Below are positions 26,552 to 36,606 of a DNA stretch of 64,000 nt, piece by piece. A program made the translations under genes and the position numbers. The notes below the pieces were generated by a model. The model made no database searches. It was not told the DNA's origin and saw only the letters and a list, made by a program, of their open reading frames with translations. Source of the stretch: Pyrinomonadaceae bacterium. GTDB lineage: Bacteria > Acidobacteriota > Blastocatellia > Pyrinomonadales > Pyrinomonadaceae. The DNA lies in contig JAHCHG010000006.1 of the NCBI GenBank assembly GCA_026129865.1, positions 62,001 through 126,000 on the forward strand. Reading direction: 5' to 3'. The stretch's first letter is position 1. The number at the start of each line of letters is the position of its first letter.

Positions 26552-27694
26552 TTACTCTGGTGCGAAATAAGATTTTCTTCCTATAAATGTGTATTCAGGA
26601 TGATCCTTCACCTTTATTTGTATACGCCGCTGTTTACCGTTGCGCGACTGATCTTGCGGGTAATATCCGATCAAATATCGATTTGTGATGCCGCCAAGCA
26701 TTTTTTCATAGATCTCCGCCGGCTGGTCCGGGGTTTCGAGTGCGCTGGCAAATCCACCGGAGGCGCTTGCGACGGCGACCATAGAGGTTTGATCTTCGAA
26801 AACCTGCTCAACGTTTATTTCGGGTCCAAAACTCGTCGGACGGCGATACTCTTTCGGCAATGCGTTCTTTTTTTGAACTCGTTCGGTGCTTGTTAACCCG
26901 AGAAAGGAAGGACCGGAAATCACAGAATAGATCGTAGCTTTCGACCGTTCGATCCGGTCGAAAAGTTCGTTGATCGAAAATGGCTTTGCAAAAAAACCGA
27001 GTCGTTTGTTCTCATAATCGTTTACTCGAGGAATTGAAGCGCGCTCGTCTCCGTCAGATTGAAGAATAATGATCGGACGAAGGTCTTCTTCGTCGAATAA
27101 TTCTTTTAAACTCACCCACAATGCAGTATATTGCTGGCTTTTCCCTAAATTACCGCGTCTGGATGTTCTGGCGAGTTTATCGAGTGTTTGGTTAAGCAGC
27201 GCTTTATCGGAAGTAAAATCTACAAGTAATTTTACATCGTCGGTTACGATCGCGACCTCATCCTGAGGCTCAAGTTGTTCGATCAAAACCTTTGCGGCAG
27301 CGACACTGTTTTGAATGTAAGGCTTCTGGCTTCCGCTGTAATCGATTATCAAAACTATCGAGCGCGGAACTTTGTCGGTTCCGAGCGAGAACACTTCAAT
27401 TTCCTGTTCTGCTCCGTCTTCGAAAATTTCAAAATCTTCAGCTTTTAGACCCGAAACGAATTTTCCGGATCTGTCGAGCACCAGATATTCATTGACGACA
27501 AGATCGGTTTCGATCTTTATGAGGTCTTCGTCTTCGATTGCCGGCGGGTTTTTTGGGTAGTCGCTTCGTTTTGCCTTATCTTTAAGGCTCCAGCCAAATT
27601 TCAACTTCGGCTTTTCGTCTTTGATGGACTGACCGAAAATGTTCGATCCAATAAAAGAAAAAGTCAAAATTGCCAGAATGGTTAAAAACTTCAT
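26552..27694 (-). CDS. VWFA-related protein of the acidobacterial type
   Basis: The 380-residue product has a signal peptide (residues 1-21, ending IFGQ) and, after a 40-residue linker, a domain that starts IETDLVVNEYLVLDRSG and leads into a von Willebrand factor A fold. The MIDAS motif is DYSGS at residues 118-122. The overall plan corresponds to the VWFA-related family TIGR03436 found largely in Acidobacteria. It is probably exported and mediates metal-dependent adhesion or complex assembly; the partner is unknown. Confidence 0.82.
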   Translation of the reverse strand: MKFLTILAILTFSFIGSNIFGQSIKDEKPKLKFGWSLKDKAKRSDYPKNPPAIEDEDLIKIETDLVVNEYLVLDRSGKFVSGLKAEDFEIFEDGAEQEIEVFSLGTDKVPRSIVLIIDYSGSQKPYIQNSVAAAKVLIEQLEPQDEVAIVTDDVKLLVDFTSDKALLNQTLDKLARTSRRGNLGKSQQYTALWVSLKELFDEEDLRPIIILQSDGDERASIPRVNDYENKRLGFFAKPFSINELFDRIERSKATIYSVISGPSFLGLTSTERVQKKNALPKEYRRPTSFGPEINVEQVFEDQTSMVAVASASGGFASALETPDQPAEIYEKMLGGITNRYLIGYYPQDQSRNGKQRRIQIKVKDHPEYTFIGRKSYFAPE

Positions 27695-27796
27695 AGCTGA
27701 AACTTTCCGATTTGTCGCAAGGCTTCAAAACCGTCGTCAGGAGCGGAAGAAATTCTTCAAACCGAAAGAACGATACGCAATTTTAATTTTTAAGTA

Positions 27797-30214
27797 CTAT
27801 TTCGCAGTCTTTTTTCCCTTTAACCTATTCTCCATCTCGAGGATCGTGTGCGTTGTTTGTATCACTGTGTCGGGATTTAAACTGATCGAATTGATTCCCT
27901 TTTCGACCAGAAATTCGGCAAATTCGGGATAATCCGAAGGCGCCTGCCCGCAGATCCCGATCTTTTTGCCGTTGCGAATAGCAGCCTCGATCGCCATTGC
28001 GACCATTTTTTCGACGGCGCCGTTCCGTTCGTCGAAAAGATGCGCGACCATTTGCGAATCGCGGTCTAAACCGAGCGCAAGCTGCGTCAGGTCATTGGAA
28101 CCGATCGAATATCCGTCGAAAACTTTTAGAAATTCGTCTGCGAAAACAACGTTTGCCGGCAATTCGCACATCGCGTAAATTTCAAGCTCGTTTTCGCCCT
28201 GCACCAAGCCGTATTCCGCCATCAGCGCGATCACTTTTTCGCCTTCTTCGACCGTTCGGCAAAACGGGATCATCGCCTTTACGTTGACCAATCCCATATC
28301 TTCGCGAACGCGCTGCAAAGCGAGGCATTCCAGACGGAATCCGGCGCGGTAGCGGTCGTCGTAATACCGCGAGGCGCCTCGAAAACCGAGCATCGGATTT
28401 TCTTCTTCCGGTTCATATTCGGCACCGCCGATAAGACGCGCATATTCGTTCGATTTGAAGTCGGACATGCGGACGATAACCGGTTTCGGATAGAACGCCG
28501 CCGCGATCTTGGCAATGCCTTCAGCCAATTTTCGAACGAAAAATTCCTTCGGATCTTCCTCGCCGATACGCGATGAAATTTCCTCAATGTCCTGCCGATT
28601 CCGCAAGTTCGGGTAATTCACCAGCGCCATCGGATGTACTCCGATATTGTTGTTGATAATGAATTCGAGCCGCGCCAAACCGACGCCATCGTTCGGATAC
28701 ATCGACGCAGCAAACGCGCGGTCGGGATCGCCGACGTTCATCATAACCTGCGTGTTCGGACGACGCTCTTCGGTGATTACGCGGCGCTCAACTTTGAAAT
28801 CGACCTTTCCGTAATAAATATTTCCGCGTTCGCCTTCGGCACAGGAAACGGTGGCATCGGTGCCGGTTTTCAAAATCTCCGTCGCATTTTCGGTTCCGAC
28901 AATGCACGGAAGACCGAGTTCACGGCTGATAATTGCGCTGTGACACGTTCGACCGCCGCGGTTCGTGACGATCGCCGAAGCACGCTTCATGATCGGTTCC
29001 CACGCCGGGTCGGTCATGTCCGTTACAAGAATATCGCCTTCCTTAAACGTGCGAAGTTTGTCGGGATCGAGCAAAACATGAACATTCCCGTGTCCGATCT
29101 TTTCTCCAACGGCAACGCCGGTTACAAGCGGAGCGCCGTGATTATCGGATAATTTATAAGTTTCAATGTAATTTTGCTTTTTCTGTGCGTGAACGGTTTC
29201 AGGGCGTGCCTGCAAAATAAAAAGTTCGCCGGTTACGCCGTCCTTCGCCCACTCAATGTCCATCGGCTGGTGATGCCCGGCGCGCGCCGAATAATGATCT
29301 TCGATCGCACAAGCCCATTCGGCAAGCTGCAAAACTTCAAATCCGGCAAGACAAAAACGGTTCCGCTGCGAAGGTACGACATCGCGAACCTGAGTTCCGG
29401 TGCCGTCGTCGGCGAAGACCATTTTCACCTCTTTCACACCCAATTTTCGAGTTATTATCGGTCGAAACCCTTTTTTCAAAGTCGGTTTAAAAACGTTCCA
29501 TTCGTCCGGCGTCGCCATACCCTGCACGACCGCTTCGCCCAATCCCCACGCGCCGTTAATGACGACAGCTTCGCGGAAACCGCTTTCCGTATCGAGCGTG
29601 AACATAACGCCGGAACAGGCGATGTCGGAACGCACCATCGGCTGAATTCCGATCGAAAGTGCAACGTCGAAATGATCGAATCCTTTCGCCGTTCTATAAG
29701 AGATCGCGCGGTCGGTCCAAAGCGAGGCGTAACATTCGTGACAAGCTTTTATTAAATTTCGGTCGCCGACAACGTTTAGGATCGTGTCCTGCTGACCGGC
29801 AAATGACGCGTCAGGAAGATCTTCGGCGGTCGCCGAAGAACGAACCGCAACTGCAAAATTCTTTTTCCCTATTCTATTTCCGAGCTCGTCGTATGCTTTG
29901 ATGATCGCATCTTCGATCTCCTGCGGAAACGGAGTTTCGAGCATAAGCGCACGCGCTTCGCTGCCAACGCGGGCAAGTTCGTCCAGATCGTCAACGTCAA
30001 GATTTTTCAGCAGCGAGATCAGCTTTTTTCTCAATCCGCCGATGTTCAAAAGCATGTTGTAAGCTTCGCTTGTCGTCGAAAAACCATCGACGGCGCGGAC
30101 GCCTTTTGAGGTCAATTCACGAAAGAGTTCACCGAGACTCGCACATTTGCCGCCGACAAGCGCAACATCATCTGCCGACACTTCGCTTAAATTCAGAACT
30201 AAAGGTTTTGTCAT
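27797..30214 (-). CDS. ppsA: Phosphoenolpyruvate synthase
   Basis: I place the start at the ATG at 30214 (MTKPLVLNLSEV), giving 805 residues, close to the family length; an upstream in-frame start would add 12 unconserved residues. The N-terminal ATP-grasp domain begins with VALVGGKCASLGEL. The phosphohistidine is His425 in GGRTCHSAI, and the C-terminal PEP-binding barrel ends with GICGQAPSDYPEF, carrying the catalytic Cys. It makes PEP from pyruvate and ATP for gluconeogenesis and suggests growth on organic acids. Confidence 0.95.
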   Translation of the reverse strand: MTKPLVLNLSEVSADDVALVGGKCASLGELFRELTSKGVRAVDGFSTTSEAYNMLLNIGGLRKKLISLLKNLDVDDLDELARVGSEARALMLETPFPQEIEDAIIKAYDELGNRIGKKNFAVAVRSSATAEDLPDASFAGQQDTILNVVGDRNLIKACHECYASLWTDRAISYRTAKGFDHFDVALSIGIQPMVRSDIACSGVMFTLDTESGFREAVVINGAWGLGEAVVQGMATPDEWNVFKPTLKKGFRPIITRKLGVKEVKMVFADDGTGTQVRDVVPSQRNRFCLAGFEVLQLAEWACAIEDHYSARAGHHQPMDIEWAKDGVTGELFILQARPETVHAQKKQNYIETYKLSDNHGAPLVTGVAVGEKIGHGNVHVLLDPDKLRTFKEGDILVTDMTDPAWEPIMKRASAIVTNRGGRTCHSAIISRELGLPCIVGTENATEILKTGTDATVSCAEGERGNIYYGKVDFKVERRVITEERRPNTQVMMNVGDPDRAFAASMYPNDGVGLARLEFIINNNIGVHPMALVNYPNLRNRQDIEEISSRIGEEDPKEFFVRKLAEGIAKIAAAFYPKPVIVRMSDFKSNEYARLIGGAEYEPEEENPMLGFRGASRYYDDRYRAGFRLECLALQRVREDMGLVNVKAMIPFCRTVEEGEKVIALMAEYGLVQGENELEIYAMCELPANVVFADEFLKVFDGYSIGSNDLTQLALGLDRDSQMVAHLFDERNGAVEKMVAMAIEAAIRNGKKIGICGQAPSDYPEFAEFLVEKGINSISLNPDTVIQTTHTILEMENRLKGKKTAK

Positions 30215-30349
30215 ATTGCTTTTAAGTTTCCAGTTAGAGTTTGCGAACAATTATAACCTGTTCGGAAAACTTGTCCACCGGTATTGCTAAAAGCATCAAA
30301 GACAAATCACTTAGATCTTCGATTATTGATCGAGAGATAAGCAGCGCGG

Positions 30350-30790
30350 TCAATACCACGAGATGCGCAATTTGCCGTCCGCAAATGCGGCGTCCGGTCC
30401 GCAGCCTTCGACCTTCGGATCTATAATTTCAATTTTGACCCAAAGTTTTCGACCCATTACAGCAATTATGCGCTCGAGCGGGAAGTCATTATTTCCCAAG
30501 TGCCATGCGTAAACCTGCGATTTGTCCGCTGTGCTGCCGGTCGCATTGGTGTAGATCAGGTTTCTTCTAAATCCTTTATCGCGCTTTTTAAAGACTCCGA
30601 TAATCCAGCCGAAATCGTCCGCTTTTACCGATCTGTCCTTCGTAACCTTAAGAATCAGATCGCCGGAGATCTTTTCAGAAATTTCCGTCCGGTCATCTGT
30701 AAGCTCAAACTCGAGTTTGTTTTGACCAAAGATCGACAAGCCGGACAGAAACAATATCGAGAGCGCAGAAATTATTACAATTCGTTTCAT
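30350..30790 (-). CDS. Exported protein of unknown function
   Basis: From the ATG at 30790 the 146-residue product has a signal peptide (MKRIVIISALSILFLSG...IFGQ) and a small beta-rich domain containing RTEISEKISGDLILKVTKD and a single late pair CGPD/FADG. No family is recognised. It reads in the same direction as, and lies between, ppsA and the PilT-like gene, but a terminator at 30850-30877 separates it from the latter. The stop codon precedes ppsA by 135 bp. Confidence 0.6.
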   Translation of the reverse strand: MKRIVIISALSILFLSGLSIFGQNKLEFELTDDRTEISEKISGDLILKVTKDRSVKADDFGWIIGVFKKRDKGFRRNLIYTNATGSTADKSQVYAWHLGNNDFPLERIIAVMGRKLWVKIEIIDPKVEGCGPDAAFADGKLRISWY

Positions 30791-30849
30791 AGAAATCTTT
30801 ACCAAGCCGCAGAAATTCGAAAATTCGACGACGGCTATGTTCAAAATAA

Positions 30850-30877
30850 AAAAGACGGAGCGAACCCCGTCTTTTTA
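30850..30877 (-). terminator. Rho-independent terminator of the PilT-like gene
   Basis: AAAAAGACGG and CCGTCTTTTT form a 10-bp stem around an 8-nt loop, with a T run (CTTTTTTATTTT) on the - strand, about 20 bp after the stop of the PilT-like ATPase gene. Confidence 0.85.
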
Positions 30878-30897
30878 ACGCGTATTTTTTCCAAAAT

Positions 30898-32667
30898 TTA
30901 CATCTTTATTCCTTCACGTTTCAGTAAACTTTCAAACGATGGCTTGTCGACCGCTTTGATATAAGCATCGCGCGGTTCGACGAGACCTTTTTTCACAAGG
31001 TCCATCAACGCGTCGTTGAGCATTACCATTCCATGCGATTTTCCGGTCTGCATTGACGAAGCAATCTGGAATGTTTTTCCTTCACGGATAAGATTTGAAA
31101 TTGCCGGCGTGACGATCAAAACTTCGAGCGCCGCTACGCGTCCGCCGCCTTTTTTAGGCAAAAGCGTTTGGGCTATTACGCCGCGCAGAGATTCGGAAAG
31201 CATTACGCGAATCTGCTGCTGGCGGTCGGCGGGAAATTGATCGATGATGCGGTCGACGGTCGACGCTGCCGTTGTCGTATGCAGTGTTCCGAAAACGAGA
31301 TGCCCGGTTTCAGCCGTCTCGATCGCGATTGAAATAGTTTCAAGATCGCGCATTTCACCGACGAGCAGAATGTCGGGATCTTCACGAAGCGCCGCGCGCA
31401 ATGCGTGTTTGAACGATCCGGTATGATTTCCTACCTCGCGCTGGTTTACAAGACATTTTTGATTTTCATGCGTGAATTCGATCGGATCTTCGATCGTAAT
31501 TATATGATCTTCACGCCTTTTATTGATCGAATCGACCATTGCGCAAAGCGTTGTCGATTTGCCGGAACCGGTCGGTCCCGTTACCACGACCAGACCTTTC
31601 GAAAGATCGCAAAGTTCCATTATCGCTCTGGAAAGACCGAGTTGTTCAGCTGTCAGGATGTCAGCCGGAATTATTCGAAAAACTCCGCCCATTCCTTTAC
31701 GATCGGCAAACACGTTTGCGCGAAAACGCGCGAGCCCCTGAATTTCATACGCGAAATCGGTGTCATGGCATTCGTCAAATTCGTCAAGATTTTTCTCCGG
31801 CATGATCGAAGAAAGAAGTTCACGCATCAAAGACGGCGTTAAAACACCTTCCGCACATTCGAGCTTCGCAATCCTGCCGTCGACGCGCACCATCGGCGGC
31901 ATCGAAACGCTTAAATGCAGATCCGACGCGCCGATCGAAGCCATCCGGCGAAACAGATTGTTCATGCGGTCCTGCGCTTTCGAACCCACCGGACTCGATG
32001 CGGCGGGTGTGAACGATGCATTTTCGTTAGAGCCGACCGACTCCGAAACAGGCTCGGCTGGTGAATCTACCACGGGAACATCAAACGATTCCGCGGATGG
32101 ACTTTCAAACCACGCTTTTGCTGCAGAAACCTCCTGAACGGACTCGACTTCCGCGTTGTCTTCGGCATACTGATATTCTGTATTGAATTGTCCCAAGGGA
32201 TTCCGGTTGGCGAAGTTTTCGACGGTTGGCACTGCCGCATCTGCATCACCCGCTTGTTCAAATCCATTTGCCGACGGTTCCTGAAGATCCGAAACCGCAG
32301 CGCGAATTGTTGAAGAAAATGGCTTCGGCTCTTCCGCGGCGGGCTCTTGCGGCAGGATGTCTTCGTTTAAGAGCGGTCGAATCGTAACGTTAAATCCGGC
32401 AGGCGATTTCTTAACCAGAAAACTAAAACTTCCGAGATTGTGATTATGGACAAATTCGACTTCGGATTGATTCGGAAGCTGCTGCTTGACCGCGGGCGGA
32501 ATTAGCGGAAATACGATCGTCGAGATCTGCGTTCCCAGCAAAGGCGTGTTCGCCACTTCGGTCGTTCCGCTGCCGTCGATCATATACGGAGTCTTATTCG
32601 GTTCAAGATGCAGTTCGTAACCGCATGCAGACAAAAGGGTTTGCAGATATTCGCTAAGTTTTTCCAT
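30898..32667 (-). CDS. PilT-like ATPase with duplicated N-terminal domain
   Basis: The 589-residue product ends in a normal PilT retraction ATPase. Its PAS-like N-domain is at about residues 232-335 (GASDLHLSVSMPPMVRVDG), with Walker A GPTGSGKS at 364-371, Walker B and His box in GEMRDLETISIAIETAETGH, and a tail QTGKSHGMVMLNDAL. Before it, residues 1-100 form a divergent second N-domain (YELHLEPNKTPYMIDGSG), joined by an acidic, Ser/Pro-rich linker (101-230). Standard PilT has about 350 residues and one N-domain. No other pilus gene is in the window. It may drive pilus retraction or a type II secretion-like motor. Confidence 0.8.
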   Translation of the reverse strand: MEKLSEYLQTLLSACGYELHLEPNKTPYMIDGSGTTEVANTPLLGTQISTIVFPLIPPAVKQQLPNQSEVEFVHNHNLGSFSFLVKKSPAGFNVTIRPLLNEDILPQEPAAEEPKPFSSTIRAAVSDLQEPSANGFEQAGDADAAVPTVENFANRNPLGQFNTEYQYAEDNAEVESVQEVSAAKAWFESPSAESFDVPVVDSPAEPVSESVGSNENASFTPAASSPVGSKAQDRMNNLFRRMASIGASDLHLSVSMPPMVRVDGRIAKLECAEGVLTPSLMRELLSSIMPEKNLDEFDECHDTDFAYEIQGLARFRANVFADRKGMGGVFRIIPADILTAEQLGLSRAIMELCDLSKGLVVVTGPTGSGKSTTLCAMVDSINKRREDHIITIEDPIEFTHENQKCLVNQREVGNHTGSFKHALRAALREDPDILLVGEMRDLETISIAIETAETGHLVFGTLHTTTAASTVDRIIDQFPADRQQQIRVMLSESLRGVIAQTLLPKKGGGRVAALEVLIVTPAISNLIREGKTFQIASSMQTGKSHGMVMLNDALMDLVKKGLVEPRDAYIKAVDKPSFESLLKREGIKM

Positions 32668-32798
32668 TTATTTTGATAGATTTTTCCGGACGGGATGGGA
32701 TAGAAAGATCGAGCTTCTCTGGACAAAGCTCAAAGAAAGACTAACACAAACAAACAATGTTTGTCACTAATTGTGCGAAATAAATTTGATGGTGCGCT

Positions 32799-34685
32799 CT
32801 AAACCGCCAGTTCCAGCGCGGCGCGAACTTTTGGCGGCTGGATCTGAACGAGACTCTGCGGCGCATCGGCAAGCCAGGTCGTCGGGCAAACTCCGCAGGT
32901 CGTACATTTTTCGACCGCCGGACACGGTTTTGACGAAAGTGCTTCTTGAGATTTTTCGTGTTCGGTTTTTAAAAAATCAAACGACAAACCCGAATCAACT
33001 ATTGACCACGGCAGAAATTCTTCATAACTGCGATCACGCGAAGTGTGAAACGCCGGATCAATTCCCGTAACTCTTAACGCTTCCTTCAAATTTCCTTTCA
33101 AACGCGCTGCCGTTTCGATAACTTTCGCCACATTTCTGTCGCCCGAAGAAAATAACGCCTGTTCGTGTGCAATTCTCGCGCTCATCGCGCGGACTTCGAC
33201 GTTCGGAATTTTTGATAATTTTTTAGAAACCCATTTCAAACGATTCTTCAATTCCTTTTCATCGCAAATCGCGTCCCATTGCAGAGGCGTGTTCGGCTTC
33301 GGCACGAAACCGTTGAGCGACGGAATAATTTTTCCCGCAAAACCGAATTTCTTTCCGGCTTCGAGCATACGGTCTTTGACGCGCTCGACAAGGACGATCA
33401 TTTCTTCTAAATCTTCGTAAGTTTCCGTCGGCAGACCGACCATCAGATAAAGTTTGACGGTCAACATTCCGCAGTCGAAAACCGCGCCGCAGATGTCAAC
33501 GATCTCGTCGTTCGTCAGATTTTTATTGATAACGCGCCTCAATCTGTCCGAACCCGTTTCCGGCGCAACGGCGATCTGCTGATCTTTTGATTCGACGAGC
33601 GCGTCGAGCAATTCGTCGGAAATTTGATCTAAACGCAAAGACGAAACCGAGATTCGATATTCCATTTTGCGAAGCTCGCTTAAAATCGTCGAGATTTCGG
33701 GATGATCGCAAACAGCGGTTGAAACGAGTCCGATTTTATTCGTTTTTCCGCGCCATTCCTGCGCTTTTGCAAGGATGTCCTTTGCCGGAACGACGCGCGG
33801 CGGATAATAATTGTAGCCAGCCCAGCAAAATCGGCAGCCTTGCGAACAGCCGCGCGATATTTCTACAAGAAGACGTTCGCCCATTTCCGCGTTCGGCGAC
33901 CAAACCGAGGTCGAAGGGCAGAAAATATCTTGATTTATCAAAAAATCTGCAAGTTCGGTTTCGCCGCGTTTCATCGCGCGTCGCAGAGTTCCTTCCTTCG
34001 GATTTGTCGCGGCAAGTGCGCGTCCGACTCGTTTCGGAACGCCTTCTTCGTTCGGCACGTAATCGAAAACCGTTCCGTCTTCGTTGTGAATCACATCATA
34101 AAGCGAGGGAATATAAAAACCGCGTCCGATCTTTGCGAGATTAAGTAAAATATCTTCTTTATTTCCGTGTTCAAAGATCGCGTCAGTCAGTTGAAATGCG
34201 AGAATTTCGCCTTCACCGACAGCAATAATGTCGGTAAAATCGGCAATCGGTTCGGGATTTAGGAAAGAAGCCGCGCCGCCCATCACGATTAGCGGATCGA
34301 AATGAGTTCGATCTTTCGACCAGACGGGAATCTGCGACATCTGCAGCATTCGCGCCATATTTAAATAATCGGTTTCAAACGAGATCGAAAACGCGACGAC
34401 ATCAAATTTATTAACCGGAGTTTGAGTTTCTAAAGATAAAAGCGGCGTGCGTGATTTTTCATATTCACGCATTTCGTCAGCATCTGGCAGAAAAACTCTT
34501 TCACAGGAAACTTCGGGAATTTTGTTGAAAAGTTCATACATCGTATGAAGCCCAAGATTCGCCATTCCGATGCTGTGAGTGTTCGGATAGCACAACGCAA
34601 TGCGAAGCGATGCGCCTTGCTTGTTTGCAAAACCTTCTTCGGCTGCAAGTTTTCGTTTATAGCTTTCAACTATTCTTTTGGACAT
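32799..34685 (-). CDS. B12-binding radical SAM protein (TIGR03960-like)
   Basis: I take the ATG at 34685 (MSKRIVESYK) as start rather than a GTG 12 bp upstream, giving 628 residues. The N-terminal third is a cobalamin-binding-like Rossmann region (CYPNTHSIGMANLGLHTM). The radical SAM cluster motif CSQGCRFC is near residues 279-286. Late Cys residues in CTTCGVC close the protein. The order fits TIGR03960, a family often found next to a TIGR03936 partner linked to RNA modification; no such partner is adjacent here. The chemistry is unknown. Confidence 0.78.
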   Translation of the reverse strand: MSKRIVESYKRKLAAEEGFANKQGASLRIALCYPNTHSIGMANLGLHTMYELFNKIPEVSCERVFLPDADEMREYEKSRTPLLSLETQTPVNKFDVVAFSISFETDYLNMARMLQMSQIPVWSKDRTHFDPLIVMGGAASFLNPEPIADFTDIIAVGEGEILAFQLTDAIFEHGNKEDILLNLAKIGRGFYIPSLYDVIHNEDGTVFDYVPNEEGVPKRVGRALAATNPKEGTLRRAMKRGETELADFLINQDIFCPSTSVWSPNAEMGERLLVEISRGCSQGCRFCWAGYNYYPPRVVPAKDILAKAQEWRGKTNKIGLVSTAVCDHPEISTILSELRKMEYRISVSSLRLDQISDELLDALVESKDQQIAVAPETGSDRLRRVINKNLTNDEIVDICGAVFDCGMLTVKLYLMVGLPTETYEDLEEMIVLVERVKDRMLEAGKKFGFAGKIIPSLNGFVPKPNTPLQWDAICDEKELKNRLKWVSKKLSKIPNVEVRAMSARIAHEQALFSSGDRNVAKVIETAARLKGNLKEALRVTGIDPAFHTSRDRSYEEFLPWSIVDSGLSFDFLKTEHEKSQEALSSKPCPAVEKCTTCGVCPTTWLADAPQSLVQIQPPKVRAALELAV

Positions 34686-34862
34686 AAAACTAAGCACTAT
34701 ACACTTTTGTACGATCTTCCGCCACTAGTTTATGAAATTATTAAATCCGCTTTCTTGTTATTTTCTTCCGAGATATAATTCACACTGGACTATTATTTAA
34801 TCTGCCGGTTTCTACGAGGATTTGGGAATTAGGAACCTCTTCGAAACTGATAAGCAAAATTA

Positions 34863-36125
34863 ATGATGAAATTTGGGCTTATTTTAGTTGGAATCCTTTT
34901 CGGCGCCGTTACTACTTTCGGTGCCGCGCAGCTTGATCCGGCATTCGGTAATGGCGGCAAGGTTCATATTAATTTCGGCGGCGCCGGGCAGGCGGATTTT
35001 GCCAGCGCGCTGGTTATTCAGCCGGACGGAAAGATCGTCGCTGCCGGTCGAACTTACCAAAGCTCTCTTGACCTTAATTCTTCAAATTTTGTCGTCGTTC
35101 GGATCGAATCGAGCGGAAATCTGGATTTTTCATTTGGGTTTTTCGGAACCAGAACGACTGATTTCGACGGAAACCGCGATGAGGCGACGACCATTGCGCT
35201 TCAATCGGACGGGAAAATTCTAGTCGGCGGTTTTCGCGATACTAATGTGTCTTCGCGATTTTCATTTGCTATCGCCCGATACACTTCCGACGGAAATCTT
35301 GACCCGGCGTTCGGTTCCAACGGAAAGGTAACGACCGATTTCGGCGAAAGAGGCGCGCGGATCGGAAAGCTTTTAGTTCTGCCCAGCGGAAAGATCGCAG
35401 CGCTCGGATCAAATCAGGGAAACGACCTGACAGATCGCGCAGTTATGGCGGTTTACAATTCGAACGGATCGCTCGACACGAGTTTCGGGTCGGGCGGAAA
35501 AATGATCCTCGGATTCGGCGGTGCCAGTTATTTGGGCTCCGCCGCGCTTCAGGCAGACGGAAAACTTGTTGTCTCGCTGGGCGCGGTTTTTCAGCCTTGC
35601 GGCAGTGCGAACTGCACAACTCTTGTTCCGATTCTGATGCGATTTAACCAAACGCTGACGCCGGATCGAAAGTTCGGAAGGCGGCAGGGGCGCGAATACG
35701 GTGCAGCGGGGACCGAATTCGGCTCGCCGGGCGGGTTTTCGACGGTTTTGGTCGAAGCCAATGGCAGTATCATCGGCGGCGGAAATCAAATGGCGCGGTA
35801 TTACTCGACGGGAAATTTTGCGAGTTTTCTGACGCCTGTCGGTTATCCCGTTTTCGGGCTTTCTCAAAAATTCGACGGCAAATTCGTCGCATGCGGAAGT
35901 GTTACGCAGACGGCAACGCTCAAGGACATCCGTCTTTCCTTGCTCGACTCCGACGGAAACACGATCGGCAGCGGCGTTACGGACGTCTTCGGCAACGACG
36001 ATGAATGCAGCGCGGTCGCTGTCCAGCCGGACGGAAAAATTCTCGTCGCCGGCAGCACGAAAGTTGACGAAAGTGGAAATTTTTACGATTTTCTCGTTCT
36101 TCGCTACAATAGCATCACACAATAA
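34863..36125 (+). CDS. Exported delta-60 repeat beta-propeller protein
   Basis: The 420-residue product has a signal peptide (residues 1-21) and a series of about 50-60-residue repeats of the delta-60 type: LDPAFGNGGKV, LDPAFGSNGKV, LDTSFGSGGKM, each followed by a strand pair with QPDGKIVAAG or QADGKLVVS. These form an extracellular beta-propeller; no enzymatic motif is seen. It converges on the 36139 gene with 13 bp between stops. A TATAAT at 34774-34779 may be its -10 element, though the -35 is weak. Confidence 0.8.
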   Translation: MMKFGLILVGILFGAVTTFGAAQLDPAFGNGGKVHINFGGAGQADFASALVIQPDGKIVAAGRTYQSSLDLNSSNFVVVRIESSGNLDFSFGFFGTRTTDFDGNRDEATTIALQSDGKILVGGFRDTNVSSRFSFAIARYTSDGNLDPAFGSNGKVTTDFGERGARIGKLLVLPSGKIAALGSNQGNDLTDRAVMAVYNSNGSLDTSFGSGGKMILGFGGASYLGSAALQADGKLVVSLGAVFQPCGSANCTTLVPILMRFNQTLTPDRKFGRRQGREYGAAGTEFGSPGGFSTVLVEANGSIIGGGNQMARYYSTGNFASFLTPVGYPVFGLSQKFDGKFVACGSVTQTATLKDIRLSLLDSDGNTIGSGVTDVFGNDDECSAVAVQPDGKILVAGSTKVDESGNFYDFLVLRYNSITQ

Positions 36126-36138
36126 AATCAAAAAATCT

Positions 36139-36522
36139 TCAATTTTTCGAATCTTTGGAAGCTACTTCGGCAAGAGCGTTTTCGTGTTTGATTCCGACTC
36201 GCAGCCGGCGGTAGGCGCTCATCAATTGGTTTGCCAGCCAGGGAATTGTGAAAAATGAGATGAGAAGTCCGCGCCAGTCAGAAAAGAGCAGGCGAAAATC
36301 CGAAATCATCAAGACAAAAAGCGTTACCCAATGGCTGAAGCAGTATTCGCAGGTGAAAACGTAGAAAAATTTTCTAATGAAGATCGATTTGGCGTTTTCG
36401 CTTCTATCGGAGGCGAATTTTCTCGGTTCGGCGAAGATCTCTTCCTGCGTTACCGTCCAGGCGATCGAAGATACGACGATCGAGAGGATGACGAGCCAGT
36501 AAATTTGCGTTCCGATCTGCAT
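36139..36522 (-). CDS. Small membrane protein with CEYC motif
   Basis: From the ATG at 36522 the 127-residue product has two or three hydrophobic segments (about residues 6-23, 60-78 and 83-96) and the motif FTCEYCFSHWVT near residues 55-66. A Cys pair followed by Trp resembles DUF1360-type membrane proteins. It follows rpoD by 84 bp in the same direction and may be read through with it. An alternative TTG start at 36555 would add 11 residues. Function unknown. Confidence 0.55.
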   Translation of the reverse strand: MQIGTQIYWLVILSIVVSSIAWTVTQEEIFAEPRKFASDRSENAKSIFIRKFFYVFTCEYCFSHWVTLFVLMISDFRLLFSDWRGLLISFFTIPWLANQLMSAYRRLRVGIKHENALAEVASKDSKN

Positions 36523-36606
36523 GTTTAAAATGAATTTTGCGGTTTGCGTGATCAAAAATCAACGTAAACCGCAAATTTTCGCCTGAAGGCGATACTCTGA
36601 ACTTGC

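Noticed and set aside
36535-36576. Hairpin TTGCGGTTT/AAACCGCAA after rpoD
   Set aside because: No T run follows it on the - strand; it overlaps the region just ahead of the next gene, so a terminator could not be supported.
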